From Hyphomicrobiales bacterium (lineage in GTDB: Bacteria > Pseudomonadota > Alphaproteobacteria > Rhizobiales > OSC116): a stretch of 64,000 bases of DNA. The stretch spans positions 124,001 through 188,000 of the forward strand of contig JABSRZ010000004.1 of assembly GCA_013214705.1 (NCBI GenBank), written 5' to 3'. Of the stretch, positions 41,283 through 50,017 are shown one piece after another; within the stretch, counting starts at the first letter, position 1, and every line of letters begins with the position of its first letter. Under the pieces are notes generated by a model that had not been told where the DNA came from, made no database searches, and was given only the letters and a program-made list of their open reading frames with translations. Made by a program: the position numbers and the translations under genes.

Positions 41283-42446
41283 ATGGAATCTGTAACCCTC
41301 TCAAGCGCGGTCCGTCGTAACTTGCTAACAATGCAAGGCACAGCAGACATGATGGCAAAAACACAAACCCGTCTAGCGACAGGTAAACGTGTTAACTCAG
41401 CTCTTGACAATCCAACAAACTTCTTCACCGCCTCAGCACTTAATTCTCGTTCAAGCGACCTTATGCGTTTGCAAGATAGTGTTGGCAATGCCGTGCAAAC
41501 CATCGAAGCAGCTGACAATGGCATCAAAGCCATCACCAAACTTGTAGAATCTGCACAAGGTACTGCACGTCAAGCCCTTCAATCTCCTAAATCCACCCCA
41601 GCCGTCACCGGCGTAAAAGGCACTACAACAGGTACTGACATGTCGGGTTACACCGATAACGACCTCGGAGTAGCGGAAACCATTACCTTTAAAGTAGGTG
41701 GTGGTTCAGAAGTTACGGTTGCATTCGCCGATGGCACACAGGATACTTTAGCCAATATCGCAACACAGTTAAGCACTGGCGCAGGCATCTCAGCATCCGT
41801 GGTTTCTAACAAATTGGTCATCGTTGCCGATAACGAAGGCGATAGCATTGAAATCACTTCAACCGGCACAGCCACTCTATCAGCTGTTGGCTTAACTGCC
41901 GGCACGTCTACCGATCAAGTAACCGCTGCTGCAGAAATTCCAAACGCCAGCCGCGCGGCTTTAGAAACAGAGTTTAACGCGTTGCTTACGCAAATCGATC
42001 AATTGACAAATGACGCTAGCTTTAATGGCAATAACTTCCTAGATGGTGATGACCTTAAAGTTATCTTCAATGAATCTGGCACAAGTTCGCTAACCATTAG
42101 TGGTACAGATACATCTTCATCTGGTCTCGGTCTGTCAGCCAGTGCGTCGGGTGATTTCCAAGACAATGCAAAAATCGACGCAGTACTTGCATCCTTAGAT
42201 GCAGCGACAACATCTCTGCGCTCAAGTGCATCTACTTTTGGTTCTAACCTGTCTACTGTGCAAGCCCGTAAAGACTTCACATCAAATATGATCAACACAC
42301 TCGAAACTGGTGCTGCAAACTTAACACTTGCCGATATCAACAAAGAGGGTGCAAACATGTTGGCTCTACAAACCCGCCAACAATTGTCTACGACAGCGCT
42401 TTCAATGGCATCACAAGCCGACCAAGCGGTTCTAAGATTGTTCTAA
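41283..42446 (+). CDS. Flagellin (copy 2)
   Basis: As copy 1; central region nearly identical to copy 1. Confidence 0.96.
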   Translation: MESVTLSSAVRRNLLTMQGTADMMAKTQTRLATGKRVNSALDNPTNFFTASALNSRSSDLMRLQDSVGNAVQTIEAADNGIKAITKLVESAQGTARQALQSPKSTPAVTGVKGTTTGTDMSGYTDNDLGVAETITFKVGGGSEVTVAFADGTQDTLANIATQLSTGAGISASVVSNKLVIVADNEGDSIEITSTGTATLSAVGLTAGTSTDQVTAAAEIPNASRAALETEFNALLTQIDQLTNDASFNGNNFLDGDDLKVIFNESGTSSLTISGTDTSSSGLGLSASASGDFQDNAKIDAVLASLDAATTSLRSSASTFGSNLSTVQARKDFTSNMINTLETGAANLTLADINKEGANMLALQTRQQLSTTALSMASQADQAVLRLF

Positions 42447-42470
42447 AAACACTCACTTTCATAATATTAA

Positions 42471-42497
42471 AAGGGTCTCTTCGGAGGCCCTTTTTTT
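42471..42497 (+). terminator. Intrinsic terminator after flagellin 2
   Basis: AAGGGTCTC-TTCG-GAGGCCCTT then T-run. Confidence 0.85.
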
Positions 42498-42513
42498 GCA
42501 GCTTTTGCCTAGT

Positions 42514-42528
42514 GGGCAATTTTTGCCC
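42514..42528. promoter_or_regulatory. ftr-like palindrome upstream of flagellin 3
   Basis: GGGCA-ATTTT-TGCCC. Confidence 0.45.
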
Positions 42529-42745
42529 TCGGCATTAACTTTCTAGCTGCCTAAATAGCCGAATCAGCCGCAAATTGCGTTAGGACTTAATTAACCCTCC
42601 CCCCGGCTTTTTTCTCCACAGCAGCCCATATCCCGCCAGAACCTAATAAAACACTCCAAAAACCTTGTTTTTCAACGAGTTATGGTTAATCTCCATTAAG
42701 CCAAGTAAACAATTGGTTAATATTTTTGCCCGCAAAACCAGCCGG

Positions 42746-42771
42746 TTAACCATTCGTTAAGGTTAACGAAT
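42746..42771. promoter_or_regulatory. CtrA-type site overlapping a 20-bp palindrome
   Basis: TTAA-CCATTCG-TTAA and ATTCGTTAA-GG-TTAACGAAT upstream of flagellin 3. Confidence 0.6.
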
Positions 42772-42846
42772 TAGTTTTTATCCCAACAGAAGTGATGGGA
42801 ATTAATTTTTCTATATTAACCGATCAGAAGTGGCAGGAGCCCCCAA

Positions 42847-44001
42847 ATGGCAGATATAACATTATCCAGTGCAGTGCGCAAAAACCTATTATCATTACAA
42901 AACACAGCCATGTTAATGGGCAAAACCCAAGAGCGTCTAGCCACCGGTAAAAAGGTAAACTCTGCTTTAGATAACCCGACAAACTTCTTCACCGCCGCCG
43001 CACTTTCTAGCCGCTCAAACGATTTAAGCCGGTTACTAGACAGCGTAAGTAACGCAGTGCAAACCCTAGAAGCCGCCGACAATGGCATTAAGGCCATCAC
43101 AAAACTTGTCGAATCCACCCAAGCGACAGCACGGCAAGCCTTGCAATCTGCTAAAGGTGACATCACCACACCGGGTGCTAAAGGCACTTTAACCGGTTCG
43201 AATGCAACAGCTTTAACAACTGGTGAAACTCTCGTCTTCACTGTGGGTGGTGTAGATACAACGGTTACATTTACCGGCGCAGAAGCCACTGACCTAGCCA
43301 CAACAGCAGCCACAATCACAGCTGACGTCCCCGGCTTAACCGCCACAATCAATGGCGTAACTGGCAATATCGAATTAACTTCAGATGTAGATGGCGTTGA
43401 AATCGAAGTCACAAACGGCACTGGTGGTCTTGCTGCCGATCTTGGTTTTACAACGGGTGTTGGTTCTACGGATGAAGTGGTCGAGGTTCGCGCAGACAGC
43501 ACAACCCGAGCAAATTTAGAAAAAGAATTCAACGAATTGCTCGTCCAAATTGATACATTGACCAAAGATGCTGGCTATAATGGCAACAATTTATTGGCCA
43601 ATGACAGCCTTAAAGTTATTTTTAACGAAGATGGCTCATCGTCCATCACCATTGGCAGTGTTGACATTTCCTCCGCCGGTCTGTCGTTATCACCCAATTC
43701 AGTTGGCGATTTCCAAGACGACTCAAAAATTGACACTGTGCTAGCAGCCTTAGACAACGCCATGCTACAACTGCGTAGCCAAGCCTCTACCTTTGGCTCT
43801 AACTTATCGGTTGTGCAAACCAGACAAGATTTCACCAGAAATATGATGAACACGCTAGAAACTGGCGCCGCCAACCTAACCTTGGCCGATATTAACCAAG
43901 AGGGCGCGAACATGTTGGCACTACAAACCCGCCAACAATTGTCAACAACTGCCCTCTCTATGGCGTCTCAAGCCGACCAATCTGTCTTGAGCTTGTTCTA
44001 A
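42847..44001 (+). CDS. Flagellin (copy 3)
   Basis: Conserved flagellin N/C ends; different central domain. Confidence 0.96.
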   Translation: MADITLSSAVRKNLLSLQNTAMLMGKTQERLATGKKVNSALDNPTNFFTAAALSSRSNDLSRLLDSVSNAVQTLEAADNGIKAITKLVESTQATARQALQSAKGDITTPGAKGTLTGSNATALTTGETLVFTVGGVDTTVTFTGAEATDLATTAATITADVPGLTATINGVTGNIELTSDVDGVEIEVTNGTGGLAADLGFTTGVGSTDEVVEVRADSTTRANLEKEFNELLVQIDTLTKDAGYNGNNLLANDSLKVIFNEDGSSSITIGSVDISSAGLSLSPNSVGDFQDDSKIDTVLAALDNAMLQLRSQASTFGSNLSVVQTRQDFTRNMMNTLETGAANLTLADINQEGANMLALQTRQQLSTTALSMASQADQSVLSLF

Positions 44002-44014
44002 AAAATCTAAAGTT

Positions 44015-44050
44015 AAGGCTGATATTCCATCTATATATCAGCCTTTTTTT
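44015..44050 (+). terminator. Intrinsic terminator after flagellin 3
   Basis: AAGGCTGATAT...ATATCAGCCTT with T-run. Confidence 0.85.
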
Positions 44051-44070
44051 ATGCAAAATCGGAGGGAATA

Positions 44071-44454
44071 ATGGCCTTAAAAGTTGAACTAAAACCCAAC
44101 GAAAAAATAATTCTCGGCAACAGCGTCATTACCAATGGCCCTAACAGAGCGCGGTTTTATATAAATGGCGACGCGGTTATATTGCGCGAAAAAGACATCC
44201 TCACTGCCGAGAGTGCAAACACGCCTTGCAAGCGCATTTATTTCTCCATTCAAATGTTTTATTTGAGTGAGGAAGAGGTTCACGACCATCGTGAATATTT
44301 CGAACAAGTGAACGAAGTTGTTACGGCTGCGCCAACAACTCTTATGTTTATTGAAGAGATAAATAAGCAGATATTAACTAATAACTATTATAAAGCATTG
44401 AAGGAAGCTAAAAAGCTCATCGAATATGAGAAGGATCTACTAGATAATGTATAA
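44071..44454 (+). CDS. flbT: Flagellar biosynthesis repressor FlbT
   Basis: ALKVELKPNEKIILGNSVITNGPNRARFYINGDAVILREKDIL. Confidence 0.93.
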   Translation: MALKVELKPNEKIILGNSVITNGPNRARFYINGDAVILREKDILTAESANTPCKRIYFSIQMFYLSEEEVHDHREYFEQVNEVVTAAPTTLMFIEEINKQILTNNYYKALKEAKKLIEYEKDLLDNV

Positions 44455-44830
44455 CGCCCACCAAGCTTACGCCAATGCAGCCAAAACTACGGAATCACCA
44501 CGGGGAAGAGAGGGTCAATTGCTAATAAAAGCCGCAAATAAGCTTTCCAATATTCGTGATAATTTTGACAAATTATCTCGTGAGGAAATGAATGAAGCAC
44601 TTACATATAACCGGAAATTATGGACAATATTTTCGACTTCAGTGTCCAGCGCCGAAAACCCGCTGCCTTTGCCCATAAAAAACAACATCGCCTCTCTAGC
44701 CGTGTTTATTTTTAAACACCAGCTAAGTTTTATGGCCAAGCCAGAGCCAACCAAATTAGAATCACTTATCAATATCAATAGAGACATTGCCAGCGGCTTA
44801 TTTGCCAACCCAAATGCCCCGCAATCGTAA
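44447..44830 (+). CDS. flaF: Flagellar biosynthesis regulator FlaF
   Basis: YNAHQAYANAAKTTESPRGREGQLLIKAANKL; overlaps flbT by 8 nt. Confidence 0.92.
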   Translation: MYNAHQAYANAAKTTESPRGREGQLLIKAANKLSNIRDNFDKLSREEMNEALTYNRKLWTIFSTSVSSAENPLPLPIKNNIASLAVFIFKHQLSFMAKPEPTKLESLININRDIASGLFANPNAPQS

Positions 44831-44850
44831 ACCCAAAATTACCAATAATT

Positions 44851-44888
44851 AACCCCTGAGTTAGCTTTTAACTCAGGGGTTTTTTTTA
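44851..44888 (+). terminator. Intrinsic terminator after flaF
   Basis: AACCCCTGAGTTA-GCTTT-TAACTCAGGGGTT then T-run. Confidence 0.9.
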
Positions 44889-44915
44889 TGCCAATTCAAT
44901 TTAAAATATGAGCGC

Positions 44916-46397
44916 TTACATAAAGTTTACCAAATGCACTTGGCTCAACATAGATGTGGTTTTGTAGGAAATCTCTAACTGGGTGTTTAAGGCCATCAGT
45001 TGTGCGCTCACCTCATAGGTATCCGACTCTTCAATGTCCGATAATACATTTTCGCTCATATAAACCCGGCTGGCATTGCGCACACTTAAATTATCCAAAT
45101 GTTTTTCTTTATAGCCCAATTCGGTCGATAAATCCAATATACCCACCTTGCTTGTGCTGGCCGATAAGCCGCCGGTTAGGCGGGTTTTGAGTGCGCCGTA
45201 ATGGGCGTTAGACTCGGCACTATTGGGGTCGAATGTTTCGGCCACCATAATGGCCATATTTTTCATAAAATCGCGCAATGGTTCTTCATCGGCACGCACA
45301 CCGACACTTAAGGTGCTGTTTTTAGAGGCAAATATTTTGTAGCTATCGCGCGCCGCACCCGGTGTTTTGTCACCGTTATACCATGACATGGTGTCGGCAT
45401 CTGTGCCAGTTTTCATGGCTGTAGCGGTAGCAAATGGCGGCCCATCAACTCGTAGCGGCGGTTCACCAAAAAACTCTTCGCCCGCTTGTACGGCACTGCC
45501 TGCCATCATTTCACCATTGGCCAAAAATGCCAATGCATCATCTAATGCCGCCTTAAAATTAGCCGCATTGTCAGCGTCACTGCCGCCAATGACAAAGCCA
45601 TCTTTATCACTCACGCCGTTGGTTTTGGCCTTTATGGTTATGTTCACATCCACGCCGTCTGGCAAGCTAACTTGGATAACAATTTCATCATCAACAACCG
45701 GCAAAGCGCCGGTGAAATCAACCCCCAATGTGGCTGGTGCACCCCCAGGCCCAGTGGTAGAAACCCCGGTGATATTTTGGGTTATATTTTTGAGTTTTAG
45801 GCCAAAATTATGCACCCCATCCTCGGTTAAGTCCACTTGGTTGCCCACCAATCCGGTGGTGAGGCGGCCATTATTCAAACTGCCCAAATCGGCTAATTTG
45901 CGTTCAGAGATATATTGTTTTAATCCGGCTTTTGGCCCCTCGCCGTTTAAAATTTTGTCCATGTCCTCGACCGGTTTGCTATCAAGGTTAGCGCCCGAGA
46001 ACAAATAACGCCCGGCAATTTTTTCATTCATCAAACTAATGATGTCGCCAAGTCGTTGCTCAGCGCCAATTTTGACCTGCCTAAAACTACCATCATGCAA
46101 CGCCATGGCGGTGCCATTAAAATCGGCACGGGCATTGCTTTGGATGTCACGCAAACTGGTCAAGACATTCTGCAAACTGCCCAAATGTATATTGGCGCGG
46201 TCTATCACTTGGTTATAATTTCGGTAATTTTGAATGTCCGCCCGCATGCGCAAAGCGATGTTGCGGTTATTGCCCATATGGCCATAGGTTTGCGATTTTT
46301 TACCGGTCGCTAACTGAACATGCAAATCCGACAATTGCGCGTTCAGACGGCTAATATAGGCGCCAGAGCCGTACGAACTAATTCCTTTAATTGCCAT
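44916..46397 (-). CDS. flgL: Flagellin-like hook-associated protein FlgL
   Basis: ISRLNAQLSDLHVQLATGKKSQTYG; ...MALNTQLEISYKTTSMLSQVHLVNFM; downstream of flgK. Confidence 0.85.
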   Translation of the reverse strand: MAIKGISSYGSGAYISRLNAQLSDLHVQLATGKKSQTYGHMGNNRNIALRMRADIQNYRNYNQVIDRANIHLGSLQNVLTSLRDIQSNARADFNGTAMALHDGSFRQVKIGAEQRLGDIISLMNEKIAGRYLFSGANLDSKPVEDMDKILNGEGPKAGLKQYISERKLADLGSLNNGRLTTGLVGNQVDLTEDGVHNFGLKLKNITQNITGVSTTGPGGAPATLGVDFTGALPVVDDEIVIQVSLPDGVDVNITIKAKTNGVSDKDGFVIGGSDADNAANFKAALDDALAFLANGEMMAGSAVQAGEEFFGEPPLRVDGPPFATATAMKTGTDADTMSWYNGDKTPGAARDSYKIFASKNSTLSVGVRADEEPLRDFMKNMAIMVAETFDPNSAESNAHYGALKTRLTGGLSASTSKVGILDLSTELGYKEKHLDNLSVRNASRVYMSENVLSDIEESDTYEVSAQLMALNTQLEISYKTTSMLSQVHLVNFM

Positions 46398-46422
46398 ATC
46401 TATCTCCACCCATTAAACGCAC

Positions 46423-48300
46423 TTACATGCGCATAATCATATCCATTAATTCTTTTACCACGCTCACAATTCTGGCGTTGGCGGCATAGGCCGTTTGCAA
46501 ATTCAACAAATTGGCCATTTCTTCATCTACATTCACTTTTGTCTTGGCGTCCATCCGCCCCACAAGGGCACTCAATACCAGCTCTTGATTGTCTCTTAAA
46601 TTTTTATGCCGCTCCACGCGCGATGTTTGTGTGGCCACCACTTGCCGGGTAAAACCATCTAAACTGCCTCTATATGGCGAGTTTTTGGCCCCAATGCCCG
46701 ACTCGGCGTTAAATACAAAGGTGGTTTCGGTAAATCTAGATAATAAATCAGCCGCCCGTGTTTGGTCGCCAATAGAAGTCGCCGTTGTGTGTTTCACCAG
46801 CAAGGTATTGTCATTGGCAATGGCGCTATTTAATTGTATGCGCGCCGCAAAACCAACTTTTTGGCCGCCGCTTTCTAACGCATTGGTATAATTTATTTCG
46901 CCAATGCTGCTAATGTCGGTAAATATGTTAAGCGCTGTGCCCTGCCCTTGGTTTGCGCTCACGGTCTGATATCCGGTCAAACCAATCACGTCAACATTAC
47001 CCACCGCCCCATCATCAACTATCTGTATTTCAGATGCGCCAACAAGTGTGGTGGTAAAATTGCTGTTTTGGCTGTTAATGGCCGCTTCAATTTGGGTGCG
47101 CACACTGGCCATCGTGCCCGAAAAATCGATGCCAAACACCTTGTCGCCGTTAATCGCCGTTACATTGTCATCTAGCGGCAATAGGCTTGGGTCATCGACC
47201 TTTACAAAGCTCAGTTTATGGGTTAGCCCGGTTAAATTGTCTTTAAAATCAAACTCAACCACATTACCATTTTGCAAGGCCGCTAAATCTAATTTTTGGC
47301 CAGCATTTGCACCGACGGTTACGTCCGTTCCGGCCACTATGTTGGTGCTAAAAGCACTTGCCAAACCATGTGCAAGCTCGTCCAATTGGTTTTGTGCACT
47401 GGTTAATATGGTGTCACGGAGTTCCAGCAAACCGGCAATTCTGCCGCTTTTCAACGCATCTTGCTGCAATAAATCAATGCCAGAGCTAGACGATGATGAA
47501 ATCATAATCGTGCCCACACCGCGTTCTGTATCATCTAAACTATAGGTTTGGCCGGCGCCGATATTGGCACGCTCATCAAAATCCAAATATACCGCATTGC
47601 TATCGACCAATAATATGCCATTTTGGGTAAACACTTTCACCGAGCCATTGTTGGCTTCAATGGTTCTGACCCCGAATAATGCCGATAAATCATCAATATA
47701 ATTGTCTAACTGGTCTTTTAGATCTGCCGTGCCAGCGCCTTCGCCAAAAGTGGCTAACTGGTGGTTTACCCGCGCAATATTGCTCAATGCGTCATTTGCA
47801 TTGGTCACCGCAACGCCAATTAATTGCTCAATATTTTGCCGCATTTCCTGAATTTGAGCTGACATATCGCGCAAATGTGTGGCCATATAATCAGCATTAA
47901 CAATCAGTTGCTGGCGGGTTGCATCCATTTGCGGCGCATTGGCAAAATCTACCAATGCCGTACTCACACTGTTGACCACGGTGTCGAGTGAACCATCCGC
48001 CCCCGGCCGACCAAACAAATTGTCGACATAGTCCAAAAACTGAGTCTGTACGTCTAATTTGTTAAAATCGGCATATTCACTTTGTATCCGCGTTTGTAAA
48101 AAACGGTCGACTTGGCGCGTAACCGCACCCACTTGCACACCAAAAGCCCTGTCGCCAATAACTTTATTGTCAAGCGTTAGGGTTTTCTTGGTATAGCCAT
48201 CGGTGTTAGCATTGGCAACGTTGCGCGCTGCCAATTCGATGCCCGTTTGGGTTGCTCTTAAGCCACCCAAAGCATTTTGTATACTCTGACTTAGCCCCAT
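46423..48300 (-). CDS. flgK: Flagellar hook-associated protein FlgK
   Basis: MGLSQSIQNALGGLRATQTGIELAARNVANANTDGYTKKTLTLD; C-terminal VNVDEEMANLLNLQTAYAANARIVSVVKELMDMI. Confidence 0.96.
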   Translation of the reverse strand: MGLSQSIQNALGGLRATQTGIELAARNVANANTDGYTKKTLTLDNKVIGDRAFGVQVGAVTRQVDRFLQTRIQSEYADFNKLDVQTQFLDYVDNLFGRPGADGSLDTVVNSVSTALVDFANAPQMDATRQQLIVNADYMATHLRDMSAQIQEMRQNIEQLIGVAVTNANDALSNIARVNHQLATFGEGAGTADLKDQLDNYIDDLSALFGVRTIEANNGSVKVFTQNGILLVDSNAVYLDFDERANIGAGQTYSLDDTERGVGTIMISSSSSSGIDLLQQDALKSGRIAGLLELRDTILTSAQNQLDELAHGLASAFSTNIVAGTDVTVGANAGQKLDLAALQNGNVVEFDFKDNLTGLTHKLSFVKVDDPSLLPLDDNVTAINGDKVFGIDFSGTMASVRTQIEAAINSQNSNFTTTLVGASEIQIVDDGAVGNVDVIGLTGYQTVSANQGQGTALNIFTDISSIGEINYTNALESGGQKVGFAARIQLNSAIANDNTLLVKHTTATSIGDQTRAADLLSRFTETTFVFNAESGIGAKNSPYRGSLDGFTRQVVATQTSRVERHKNLRDNQELVLSALVGRMDAKTKVNVDEEMANLLNLQTAYAANARIVSVVKELMDMIMRM

Positions 48301-48337
48301 TTATCACCTATTTTAAACATGTTAATCAGCCTGCCAA

Positions 48338-49687
48338 TTAACGTTTCATATTAATCACTTCTTGCAACATTTCGTTACTTGTGGTCACAATTCTAGTGCC
48401 CGCAGCGTAAGCCTGTTGGGTTACAATCAGTTTCGAGAATTCTTCGGCAATGTCGGTGTTAGAGGCTTCTAACTGGTTAGAAACGATAAACCCGGTGGCC
48501 CCAAATAGCGCCAAACCAGACTCAGCGGTTGCCACAAACGCACTACCATTTTGTTTTTGCAAAAATTCATCGGCGTTAAATGATGCCAAGGCGATTTGAG
48601 ATTTTTCAACCACAATACCATTGGTATAAGTAACCGCCACACGGCCTTTAGAGGTGATGCTCACCCCTGATAATTCACCAGCCGAATAACCATTTTGCTT
48701 AATTTCATTCACAATGGCCACGCCGTTTGAATCTGAATATTGGGTCACACCATTGGTGCCATGTTTTAACAAAACATTGCCCAAATTGTCGCCATTTATC
48801 GTCATCGCGGTTATGGTCACATCTCCAACCGGCGAAATTAACTGCGAGTTTGCACCAAAAACATAGTTAGTCGGCAGTTTTGTCCATTTCGTATCGGTCG
48901 GTAATGCGGGGTTGTTGTCTGACAAATAATACATTCCCCAAGATTCCGCACCCGGCGTGTTTAAATGTTTCGCCCATCTAATTTGAACATCCACATTATT
49001 ACCCGCTTGGTCATAAATCGTGGTCGCACCGCCCGATAGGCTTTCTTTTAAAAACGTTTCTTCGTCAATATTGTCAATGTCACCCGAGGTAATCAGCGCT
49101 GGACTCAATAATTCAGAATCAGGCACAGCCGTTTCGGAATTTGTGGTTCTAGGATATGTCGGTAAGTTCAAACGGTAATCGATTGTCGATGTTGGCTTGG
49201 CTGCCAAAAAGTCTTTTGAAAACTTAATCACCTCAGGCACACCACCTGTCGGGTTGCCAGTTACGGCATCAATGGGGTTGCCCATCAAATAATAGTTCGC
49301 GCCATTGACTAAGTAGCCGTCTTTATCCAAATTAAAGTCACCCCGGCGGGTAAATCTGTTCACGCTGTTAAAAACTGGCAAGCCATCAGACACGCCCGAA
49401 CGTTCTGAAATTACAAAATATCCATCGCCATTAATCGCCAAATTGGTATCAACTTCCGAACCCAATAAGTCACCTTGCACAGCGTTTGTGGCTCTGGTAA
49501 ACGCCGTCACCGCGCCAGATTGTTGCTGTCGGGGGTTGGATGCCGATACAACGTCCATAAACGAAGTTTCGGTGCGCTTAAAACCAATGGTTTGTGAGTT
49601 CGCAATATTGTCTGATATATGCTCTAATGCAAATGATTGTGCCCGTAAGCCGCTCACTGCGGTTGTCATAGCGCCAAAAATACCCAT
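48338..49687 (-). CDS. flgE: Flagellar hook protein FlgE
   Basis: MGIFGAMTTAVSGLRAQSFALEHISDNIANSQTIGFKRTETSF; start re-set to ATG 49687. Confidence 0.95.
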   Translation of the reverse strand: MGIFGAMTTAVSGLRAQSFALEHISDNIANSQTIGFKRTETSFMDVVSASNPRQQQSGAVTAFTRATNAVQGDLLGSEVDTNLAINGDGYFVISERSGVSDGLPVFNSVNRFTRRGDFNLDKDGYLVNGANYYLMGNPIDAVTGNPTGGVPEVIKFSKDFLAAKPTSTIDYRLNLPTYPRTTNSETAVPDSELLSPALITSGDIDNIDEETFLKESLSGGATTIYDQAGNNVDVQIRWAKHLNTPGAESWGMYYLSDNNPALPTDTKWTKLPTNYVFGANSQLISPVGDVTITAMTINGDNLGNVLLKHGTNGVTQYSDSNGVAIVNEIKQNGYSAGELSGVSITSKGRVAVTYTNGIVVEKSQIALASFNADEFLQKQNGSAFVATAESGLALFGATGFIVSNQLEASNTDIAEEFSKLIVTQQAYAAGTRIVTTSNEMLQEVINMKR

Positions 49688-49813
49688 TATATCCCCTTTA
49701 CAAGATAAATCTAATAGACATACCACCCAACCAAACCTTAAGTTTGAGTGAGCCAATGTCGCGACTTTAAAATGAGAATCCCAAATTAAAGACAATAATT
49801 CAATCTACCAATA

Positions 49814-49830
49814 TGCATATTATGTGCCAA
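49814..49830 (-). promoter_or_regulatory. Sigma-54 promoter of flgE-flgK-flgL
   Basis: Minus strand TTGGCACATAATATGCAT; 10-bp GG-GC spacing. Confidence 0.75.
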
Positions 49831-49913
49831 AATATAAATTTATATATTTCAATGGCTTACCTAAAGCGTCTACTAGAAAACTAGGTAATTTTGGGCACGG
49901 GGCATGCCAATGT

Positions 49914-49928
49914 CGGCATAAATTGCCG
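49914..49928. promoter_or_regulatory. ftr-like palindrome upstream of flgE promoter
   Basis: CGGCA-TAAAT-TGCCG, perfect arms. Confidence 0.5.
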
Positions 49929-50017
49929 CATATAGCGTCGGTTATATAAGCAATATATATCGACATTTTAAAATTCGCAGCTAGACTAAATTTATCCATT
50001 CACGCGGCGGGGCACAA

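Noticed and set aside
42816-43565. 249-aa ORF antisense to flagellin 3
   Set aside because: Low-complexity V/S/P/T translation, a shadow of the codon pattern of the clear flagellin gene on the plus strand
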